A stretch of 11,174 bases of DNA. Source: an uncultured Clostridiaceae bacterium. GTDB taxonomy: Bacteria > Bacillota > Clostridia > TANB77 > CAG-508. Shown here piece after piece: positions 7,428 to 11,174 of the stretch. The notes below the pieces were generated by a model. The model saw only the letters and a program-made list of their open reading frames with translations. It had not been told where the DNA came from and searched no databases. Positions within the stretch are counted from its first letter, which is position 1, and every line of letters starts with the position of its first letter. The stretch lies in contig CAJKDR010000026.1 of NCBI GenBank assembly GCA_905198755.1, forward strand, positions 1 through 11,174, given 5' to 3'. Position numbers and translations under genes: made by a program.

Positions 7428-7500
7428 TAATAAAAAACACATCTGTAACTTGTCGGTTTGATGTGTTTTTTACATATTCACGGCAACCACGTTTGTGGTT
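7428..7500 (-). ncRNA. candidate antisense RNA to the small peptide mRNA
   Basis: The consensus minus-strand promoter at 7507-7535 should start an RNA near 7500. Its first bases form the hairpin AACCAC-AAAC-GTGGTT, and about 30-70 nt later it meets the shared terminator hairpin (7432-7471), whose minus-strand side ends in a T-run. The product would be about 70-75 nt. It contains no credible open frame. It is fully complementary to the 3' region of the peptide transcript, overlapping by about 44 nt at the first terminator or by its whole length if that transcript reads on to 7505. An antitoxin role is inference. Confidence 0.5.
7432..7471. terminator. shared bidirectional terminator
   Basis: AAAAAACACATC (7432-7443) pairs perfectly with GATGTGTTTTTT (7460-7471) around a 16-base loop. 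A T-run lies at the 3' side on both strands, so it can end the peptide mRNA rightward and the antisense RNA leftward. Confidence 0.8.
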
Positions 7501-7509
7501 TTTCATTTT
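7485..7509 (+). terminator. second terminator-like hairpin
   Basis: AACCAC (7485-7490) pairs with GTGGTT (7495-7500) over GTTT and is followed by TTTCATTTT. On the plus strand it could catch readthrough of the first terminator. On the minus strand the same palindrome is the 5' hairpin of the antisense RNA. Its left arm competes with the long-range partner at 7262-7270. Confidence 0.45.
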
Positions 7510-7535
7510 ATACACAGATAACTTAAATTTGTCAA
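7507..7535 (-). promoter_or_regulatory. consensus promoter of antisense RNA A
   Basis: On the minus strand the -35 is a perfect TTGACA (7530-7535), the spacer is 17 bases and the -10 is TATAAA (7507-7512). It is among the best promoter matches in the window, yet no credible protein gene lies downstream on that strand. This is the main reason to propose an antisense RNA. Confidence 0.7.
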
Positions 7536-7552
7536 TTATACGAGCAAATAAG

Positions 7553-7582
7553 TTAACTATAACTAACATAAAATTATATAAA
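7553..7582 (+). promoter_or_regulatory. promoter candidate for plus-strand RNA B
   Basis: TTAACT (7553-7558) and TATAAA (7577-7582) are 18 bases apart. Initiation near 7589 would place the first transcribed bases on the left arm of the 14-bp inverted repeat. It is divergent from the antisense A promoter, 17 bases away. The match is moderate and the DNA is AT-rich. Confidence 0.35.
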
Positions 7583-7588
7583 ATAAAC

Positions 7589-7684
7589 TGCAAGAATTAA
7601 TATAAAGGGAGCTTCTTATTAAAATTTTTATGGGGATTGGGGGATCCATGAACAATAATAGAAAGAAGGTTATTAATTCTTGCA
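7589..7684. repeat. 14-bp perfect inverted repeat with inner hairpin
   Basis: TGCAAGAATTAATA (7589-7602) is perfectly complementary to TATTAATTCTTGCA (7671-7684). The right copy also lies inside a local hairpin at 7669-7695, whose nine-base arms are GTTATTAAT and ATTAATAAC, so it has two competing partners. Between the arms is GGGGATTGGGGGATCC (7632-7647), unusually G-rich here. A 25-codon frame starts at ATG 7648 after GGGGGA (7639-7644) and ends at 7725. It would give a basic, Asn-rich, non-hydrophobic peptide, and I do not call it as a gene. Function unknown; a structured RNA antisense to the minus-strand peptide mRNA is one reading. Confidence 0.5.
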
Positions 7685-7726
7685 AGATTAATAACAATAT
7701 TAAAAGACTGCAAAATAATTTGTAGC

Positions 7727-7831
7727 TTACATATCTAAAAATTTTTTTAATTTTTGGGATTGATTTTTTATTATAACTTTTCTAGTTAAAATAACTGTTA
7801 TAATAAAGAATAAAATTTTTAAAAAAATCAT
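7727..7831 (-). CDS. 34-residue peptide, hydrophobic with basic tail, candidate toxin
   Basis: The minus-strand frame begins MIFLKILFFIITVIL, a short membrane helix, and ends with a Lys-rich tail (RK at 17-18, then KLKKFLDM). Net charge is about +6 by count. This hydrophobic-then-basic form is the usual shape of type I toxins in Firmicutes. GAGG (7838-7841) lies six bases before the ATG, and a promoter with 17-base spacing ends at 7862. A plus-strand promoter (7553-7582) faces it. However, A/T-rich DNA readily encodes Lys, Phe, Ile and Leu, part of the frame lies in an imperfect palindrome (10-bp arms at 7768-7777 and 7797-7806), and no clear terminator follows. It lies just downstream of spmB on the same strand. 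This is a candidate only. Confidence 0.35.
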   Translation of the reverse strand: MIFLKILFFIITVILTRKVIIKNQSQKLKKFLDM

Positions 7832-7861
7832 AAAATTCCTCAAATGAATTAATATGCATTT

Positions 7862-7890
7862 ATAATATAGCAATAATATATATAAGTCAA
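7862..7890 (-). promoter_or_regulatory. promoter candidate for the 34-residue peptide
   Basis: On the minus strand TTGACT (7885-7890) and TATTAT (7862-7867) are separated by 17 bases; each box is one base from consensus. Initiation near 7855 leaves a leader of about 24 nt. It lies in the spmB 3' region, where I see no terminator, so readthrough from spmB is also possible. Confidence 0.45.
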
Positions 7891-7898
7891 GAAAAAGT

Positions 7899-8426
7899 TT
7901 ACGACATAATTCGCCAAAAAATTACAGAAGTTAACATTCCAACAAAATCGGCAAGTAATGCAGCATATAAAACAAATCTAGTCTTCTTTATTCCAACAGT
8001 ACTAGTGTAAAGTGCAATAGTATAAAGAGTCGTTTCTGTTGAACCCATAATTGTAGAAGCTACTAACCCAATAAATGAATCAACACCATAATTAGACATT
8101 ATATTTGTTGCTACAGCCATAGAAGCACTACCAGATATAGGTCTTAAAAGAGCAAGAGGTAATATTTCAGAGGGAATTTTCAAAATATTAAGTAATGGTG
8201 ATAAAAAGTTGGTAATACAATCTATAATTCCAGAAGCACGTAAAGCATTAATAGAAAGAAATAATCCTAACAATGTAGGAAAAATATTGTATATTATTTG
8301 AATACCTTCTTTTGCACCATCAAGAAAGCTATCAAATACTTTATTCTTTTCAAATAATCCATAACAAATAATCATAAAAATTGTAAAAGGTACAGCGATA
8401 TTAGAAATATAGTTTATTACATTCAT
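7899..8426 (-). CDS. spmB: spore maturation protein SpmB
   Basis: SpmB is a membrane protein with a Gate (nucleoside-recognition) domain. With SpmA it is needed for proper spore core dehydration and heat resistance in Bacillus and Clostridium; the molecular activity is not settled. The 175 residues hold about four to five membrane segments. Family motifs are FPTLLGLFLSINALRASG, the central LLRPISGSASM, GSTETTLYTIALY and the C-terminal LLADFVG. An in-frame ATG at 8438 is part of the ribosome binding site sequence ATGGAGG, so the start at 8426, five bases after GGAGG, is preferred. spmA ends 13 bases upstream, so the two genes form an operon. Confidence 0.92.
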   Translation of the reverse strand: MNVINYISNIAVPFTIFMIICYGLFEKNKVFDSFLDGAKEGIQIIYNIFPTLLGLFLSINALRASGIIDCITNFLSPLLNILKIPSEILPLALLRPISGSASMAVATNIMSNYGVDSFIGLVASTIMGSTETTLYTIALYTSTVGIKKTRFVLYAALLADFVGMLTSVIFWRIMS

Positions 8427-8439
8427 ATAAACCTCCATT

Positions 8440-9015
8440 TTAAAACTTTTTGGATAATATTTTTCCAGCAGTGATAGCAGTTAAAAAAGCAGCAATTGTT
8501 GCAACCCACACTGCTAAAATTATTTTAGATGGATTATTAGAACCAAGAGAACTACGAATTGCAATAACTGTTGTTGGAATAATTTGAAGTGATGCAGTGT
8601 TAATTAAAATAAACATAGCCATTGAATTATTTAATGTGGTTTTATCATTATTTTTTTCTTGCATAGAAGAAATAGCCTTTAAACCAATTGGAGTTGAAGC
8701 GTTTCCTAACCCTAAGATATTTGCAACTATATTCATTGAAACTTGTTCAGAAATTTTTTTATCGTTTTTTAAATCCGGAAATAAAAATGAAATTAAAGGT
8801 TTTAAAAATTTTGTTAATTTTTTTATTAATGAAGTCTTTAATGCGATATTCATAATTCCATTCCACAAACAAAGAGTTCCTAAAAGAGTTAAACAAAGTT
8901 CTACAGTTTGTTCTGCAGATGAAAAAATTGCAGAATTAATATTGCTAATATTTCCAGAATATATAGCAAAAGCAAAAGAAATAATAATAAAAAAAGGCCA
9001 TATTTTATTGAGCAT
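8440..9015 (-). CDS. spmA: spore maturation protein SpmA
   Basis: SpmA is the partner membrane protein of SpmB and also carries a Gate-type domain; loss of either affects spore core water content in Bacillus. The 191 residues start with a hydrophobic segment, MLNKIWPFFIIISFAFAI. Clear SpmA hallmarks follow: LGNASTPIGLKAISSMQ and NTASLQIIPTTVIAIRSS, with more membrane helices before and after. In-frame ATGs at 9027 and 9021 lie in or before the GGTGA ribosome binding site, so ATG 9015 is preferred. The gene is divergent from abrB. Expression in the sporulating cell would be expected, but I found no convincing sporulation-sigma promoter in the short upstream gap. Confidence 0.92.
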   Translation of the reverse strand: MLNKIWPFFIIISFAFAIYSGNISNINSAIFSSAEQTVELCLTLLGTLCLWNGIMNIALKTSLIKKLTKFLKPLISFLFPDLKNDKKISEQVSMNIVANILGLGNASTPIGLKAISSMQEKNNDKTTLNNSMAMFILINTASLQIIPTTVIAIRSSLGSNNPSKIILAVWVATIAAFLTAITAGKILSKKF

Positions 9016-9096
9016 ATTCATCACCATTTAATAAATATATCTATAAAATATATTCTGAAAAAATAATAAAAAGAACATAAAAAAGAAAAGATTTTA

Positions 9097-9125
9097 TTGA
9101 CTAAACATACAAAATATGGTATTAT
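9097..9125 (+). promoter_or_regulatory. promoter of abrB
   Basis: The -35 TTGACT (9097-9102) is 17 bases from the -10 TATTAT (9120-9125). TGG immediately before the -10 gives an extended -10 element. Initiation near 9132 gives a leader of about 60 nt that contains the Spo0A-box-like pair. A weaker alternative is TTGTCG (9141-9146) with TACAAT (9165-9170). Confidence 0.7.
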
Positions 9126-9141
9126 CAGTAAGTAAATAATT

Positions 9142-9158
9142 TGTCGAAAATTGTAGAA
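9142..9158 (+). promoter_or_regulatory. tandem Spo0A boxes in abrB leader
   Basis: TGTCGAA (9142-9148) matches the Spo0A box TGNCGAA perfectly. TGTAGAA (9152-9158) matches at six of seven positions. Their starts are 10 bp apart, one helical turn on the same face. In B. subtilis, Spo0A-phosphate represses abrB through paired 0A boxes at its promoter. Here the pair lies just downstream of the inferred start site, suited to blocking transcription. The boxes are seen; the control is inferred from B. subtilis. Confidence 0.6.
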
Positions 9159-9192
9159 TAAAGATACAATATGACATAATAGGAGGTAAAAA

Positions 9193-9444
9193 ATGAAAGC
9201 AACAGGTATAGTAAGAAAAGTAGATGAGCTTGGAAGAGTAGTAATACCAATAGAGTTAAGAAATAAATTTGACATAAAAGAAAAAGATCCAATTGAAATA
9301 TTTGTTGATTCAAATTCTATAGTTCTAAAAAAATATGAACCAAACTGTGTATTTTGTGGAAATACTAAGAACCTAGTTAGCTATAATGAAAAACTAGTAT
9401 GTGAAAAATGTATTGAAAAATTAAATAAACAAATAAGCAAATAA
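9193..9444 (+). CDS. abrB: AbrB-family transition-state regulator with zinc-ribbon-like tail
   Basis: AbrB-type proteins are small dimeric or tetrameric DNA-binding repressors of post-exponential genes. Residues 1-47 are a textbook AbrB swapped-hairpin domain: KATGIVRKVDELGRVVIPIE, then LRNKFDIKEKDPIEIF. The C-terminal part has Cys52-x2-Cys55 and Cys70-x2-Cys73, a probable zinc-binding ribbon absent from B. subtilis AbrB but, from memory, usual in clostridial members. At 83 residues it is full length. AGGAGG (9181-9186) lies six bases before ATG. The gene is convergent with rsmI, as abrB is with yabC in B. subtilis, and is preceded by Spo0A-like boxes. These support true abrB orthology over spoVT, which is longer. 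Confidence 0.92.
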   Translation: MKATGIVRKVDELGRVVIPIELRNKFDIKEKDPIEIFVDSNSIVLKKYEPNCVFCGNTKNLVSYNEKLVCEKCIEKLNKQISK

Positions 9445-9451
9445 ATAAACT

Positions 9452-9481
9452 AAAAGAAGCTAGATTATTCTAGCTTCTTTT
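9452..9481. terminator. bidirectional terminator between abrB and rsmI
   Basis: AAAAGAAGCTAGA (9452-9464) pairs perfectly with TCTAGCTTCTTTT (9469-9481) over a TTAT loop. A and T runs at both ends let it serve abrB rightward and rsmI leftward. Confidence 0.88.
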
Positions 9482-9500
9482 GTATTATAATTTTATTTTT

Positions 9501-10325
9501 CTAATTTATAAAATGTTGGTATATTTCGTTTTTATTTACGTTTCTATCTTTAGCTATCTTTTTTATAATCTCATTTTTAGAAAATCCTTGTGCTTGATAA
9601 AATGCAAAATGTTCTTCTAATGATAGTGAGTTTAAGTATAAATTCTCATCAAATTTTTCTTGAGATTTTTCTATCATAATAACAAATTCACCTTTAGGAT
9701 TTTCTAAAGTATTAAGCAGTTCACTTGCAGTTCCAGAAATAAATGTTTCGTGTATTTTTGTTAGCTCTTTTGCTAAAACAATTTTTCTATTATCTAAAAT
9801 TTTAGACAAATCTTGTAATGTAGATAAAAGTTTGTGTGGAGCTTCATACAAAATAGTTGTGTTTTTTGAATTTTGAATTTCACTTAATTTTTCTTTTCTA
9901 TTTTTTTTATTTAATGGTAAAAATCCTATAAAAGTAAATTCAGAAGCATCTAATCCAGAAGCAATAAGTGCGTTTATTAATGCACATGCTCCAGGTATAG
10001 GAATAACATTTATATTATTCTTTAAGGCTTCCTTTACAACTTCTTCGCCGGGATCAGAAATAACTGGAGTACCAGCATCTGATATTAAAGCTATATTTTT
10101 ACCATCTAATAATTTATCAATTAATAAATTAGTTTTTATATCTTCATTATGTCTATGATAACTAATAAGAGGTTTAGAGATTTCTAAATGATTTAACAAT
10201 TTTAAAGAATGTCTTGTATCTTCAGCTGCGATAAAGTCAACATCTTTTAAAATTTTAATTGCTCTTAAAGTAATATCATCTAAATTCCCAATTGGTGTTG
10301 CTACTAAGTATAAAGTTCCTAACAT
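9501..10325 (-). CDS. rsmI: 16S rRNA (cytidine1402-2'-O)-methyltransferase RsmI
   Basis: RsmI uses S-adenosylmethionine to methylate the ribose of C1402 in the 16S rRNA decoding centre, aiding accurate initiation and decoding. The 274 residues form the tetrapyrrole-methylase-type fold. Motifs in order are LYLVATPIGNLDDIT (5-19), AEDTR (34-38), LISDAGTPVISDPG (80-93), IPGACALINALIASGL, FIGFLP and YEAPHKL, followed by ELTKIHE and the strand GEFVIMIE. The C-terminal extension after about 225 is the RsmI-specific helical part. The start is two bases after the trmN6 stop, and its ribosome binding site GAGGAG lies within the last trmN6 codons, so translation is coupled. Confidence 0.95.
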   Translation of the reverse strand: MLGTLYLVATPIGNLDDITLRAIKILKDVDFIAAEDTRHSLKLLNHLEISKPLISYHRHNEDIKTNLLIDKLLDGKNIALISDAGTPVISDPGEEVVKEALKNNINVIPIPGACALINALIASGLDASEFTFIGFLPLNKKNRKEKLSEIQNSKNTTILYEAPHKLLSTLQDLSKILDNRKIVLAKELTKIHETFISGTASELLNTLENPKGEFVIMIEKSQEKFDENLYLNSLSLEEHFAFYQAQGFSKNEIIKKIAKDRNVNKNEIYQHFIN

Positions 10326-10327
10326 AA

Positions 10328-11074
10328 TTATTTCTCCTCGTTATAAATTTTATATATTTCATCAGTATATGTTCCATCAGTATTATAAATAATCAAAGGT
10401 TTTTCAATATTTAAAAATGATTTTGCACCTTTAGTAGCTTTAACTAAAATAAGTTTAGGCTTACTATTATAATAGGAATGAACAGTTCTTAATACTTTAG
10501 GCTCTAAATTATATTTATTTAATAATGTAAATAAATCAGATAATCTTTCAGGTCTGTGAACCATATAAAGACTGCCGTTGTTTTTTAACATTTTAGAAGA
10601 TATAGAAATAAAGTCTTCTAAAGAAGCAGTAATTTCATGCCTAGAAATTAATTTTCTTTCATCTTCATTTTTCAATCCAGAATCATTTTTTTTATAAGGT
10701 GGATTTGAAACAATTGCATCAAAAGAACCATTTTCAAAATGATTACTTAAATTTTTAACATTATCATTAATAATTTCAAATTTATTATTGAGATTGTTTA
10801 AAGTAACACTTCTTAATGCCATATCTGCTACTTCGCTTTGTACTTCAATGCCATATATTTTAGAAAGATTAGTTTTCCCACATAAAAGAATTCCTAAAAT
10901 TCCCGTACCAGTACCTAAATCTAAAACTTTAGCATTATTTCTAATATCTTTTGCAAAATCAGAAAGAAGAACCGCATCAATACCAAAACAAAAACCATTT
11001 TTATTTTGAATAATCTTTAAATCTTTAAATTCTAAATCATCAATTCTTTCATTTTCATTTAAATTAATATCCAT
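10328..11074 (-). CDS. trmN6: tRNA1(Val) (adenine37-N6)-methyltransferase family protein
   Basis: This class I S-adenosylmethionine methyltransferase belongs to the YfiC/YabB family, which methylates N6 of A37 in tRNA1(Val) in E. coli. The 248 residues include the binding loop VLDLGTGTG (50-58) and the catalytic NPPY (124-127) of N6-adenine methyltransferases. The N-terminal QNKNGFCFGIDAVLLSDF is characteristic of this family. In B. subtilis yabB precedes yabC (rsmI) with the small GIY-YIG gene yazA between; here yazA is absent and the two genes are adjacent. ATG 11074 has only AGGGG (11079-11083), four bases upstream, a tight spacing. The exact tRNA target in Firmicutes is less certain than the family. 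Confidence 0.88.
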   Translation of the reverse strand: MDINLNENERIDDLEFKDLKIIQNKNGFCFGIDAVLLSDFAKDIRNNAKVLDLGTGTGILGILLCGKTNLSKIYGIEVQSEVADMALRSVTLNNLNNKFEIINDNVKNLSNHFENGSFDAIVSNPPYKKNDSGLKNEDERKLISRHEITASLEDFISISSKMLKNNGSLYMVHRPERLSDLFTLLNKYNLEPKVLRTVHSYYNSKPKLILVKATKGAKSFLNIEKPLIIYNTDGTYTDEIYKIYNEEK

Positions 11075-11106
11075 AAAACCCCTAACAAAAATTAAAATTT
11101 TTTCAT

Positions 11107-11135
11107 ATTATATTACAAATATACAAAAAAAGCAA
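11107..11135 (-). promoter_or_regulatory. promoter of trmN6-rsmI
   Basis: On the minus strand TTGCTT (11130-11135) and TATAAT (11107-11112) are spaced by 17 bases. The -35 lies inside the T-run of a terminator for the gene to the right, so the two signals share sequence. Initiation would be near 11100. Confidence 0.6.
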
Positions 11136-11151
11136 AATTGTAATTTGCCTT
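11124..11151 (-). terminator. terminator of an off-window upstream gene
   Basis: On the minus strand AAGGCAAA pairs with TTTGCTTT (one G-T wobble) across a short AT loop, followed by a T-run (plus-strand A-run from 11124). It probably ends a leftward gene beyond the right edge of the window. The stem is short. Confidence 0.5.
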
Positions 11152-11174
11152 TCATATCATTGTTAAGATTAAAG

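Larger units (their letters stand above)
7262..7490. repeat. 9-bp inverted repeat bracketing the small peptide gene
   Basis: GTGGTTGCC (7262-7270) is perfectly complementary to GGCAACCAC (7482-7490). The copies lie in the inferred 5' leader and 3' region of the peptide transcript. A transcript reaching the second terminator could fold its ends together, as hok- and fst-type toxin mRNAs do. The GC-rich match stands out in a region otherwise near 25% GC. The pairing is seen; the role is inferred. Confidence 0.5.

Noticed and set aside
7183..7593. Long open frame on the minus strand across the small-peptide region
   Set aside because: It opens with a TTG lacking a ribosome binding site, runs antisense through two terminator hairpins and the 36-codon peptide, and shows no coherent protein character. 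The antisense RNA reading explains the promoter on this strand better.
7632..7643. G-quadruplex in the G-rich island
   Set aside because: Only two G-runs are present; an intramolecular quadruplex needs four.
7630..7725. Short plus-strand frame encoding a basic Asn-rich peptide of 25-31 residues
   Set aside because: The ribosome binding site is only a G-run with tight spacing, the frame overlaps strong RNA structure, and the peptide has no recognisable character. Kept only as a note in the repeat entry.
8597..9031. 144-codon plus-strand frame opposite spmA
   Set aside because: SpmA has clear family motifs and a ribosome binding site on the other strand; this frame is its antisense shadow.
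9028..9092. Sporulation sigma-E or sigma-G promoter for spmA
   Set aside because: The gap is so AT-rich that ATA-like boxes occur by chance; none had both elements at the proper spacing.

Overview
The window looks like chromosomal DNA from a low-GC, spore-forming Firmicute of the class Clostridia. Coding GC is roughly 25-32% by eye, Shine-Dalgarno sequences are strong, arginine is mostly AGA, and there are SpmA/SpmB spore proteins, a clostridial-type AbrB and a sufCBDSU operon. Genus cannot be fixed from the sequence alone.

Positions 1-5031 hold a complete SUF iron-sulfur cluster operon (sufC, sufB, sufD, sufS, sufU). Genes are packed tightly, with one-base TAATG overlaps at B/D and D/S. The operon is driven by a consensus promoter overlapping a palindrome and ends in a terminator that begins inside the sufU coding end. 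SufS takes sulfur from cysteine, SufU relays it, and SufBCD builds the cluster.

Positions 5105-6180 are a single-gene unit for an APH(6)-type small-molecule kinase with its own promoter, a palindrome over the -35 and a bidirectional terminator. Two divergent tRNA genes follow: Pro-TGG on the minus strand and Arg-ACG on the plus strand. Next, 6553-7171 is a monocistronic unit with a strong promoter, a structured leader of about 145 nt and an unrecognised acidic 126-residue protein of higher GC (about 37%).

Positions 7172-7898 contain no conventional gene but are dense in signals. I read them as two candidate type I toxin-antitoxin-like modules facing each other. Module A has a 36-residue hydrophobic peptide on the plus strand, a leader that can hide its ribosome binding site, and a consensus minus-strand promoter for a short antisense RNA. 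Module B has a 34-residue peptide with a hydrophobic N-terminus and basic tail on the minus strand, opposed by a plus-strand promoter. The two inferred antisense promoters lie back to back at 7507-7582. Module A is the better supported. Both are inferences.

Positions 7899-9015 carry spmA-spmB (minus). The divergent abrB (plus) has tandem Spo0A-box-like sites downstream of its promoter. Convergent to abrB are trmN6 and rsmI (minus), an order that resembles the yabB-yabC-abrB neighbourhood of Bacillus subtilis. So the right-hand third pairs a transition-state regulator with spore maturation genes and RNA modification genes.
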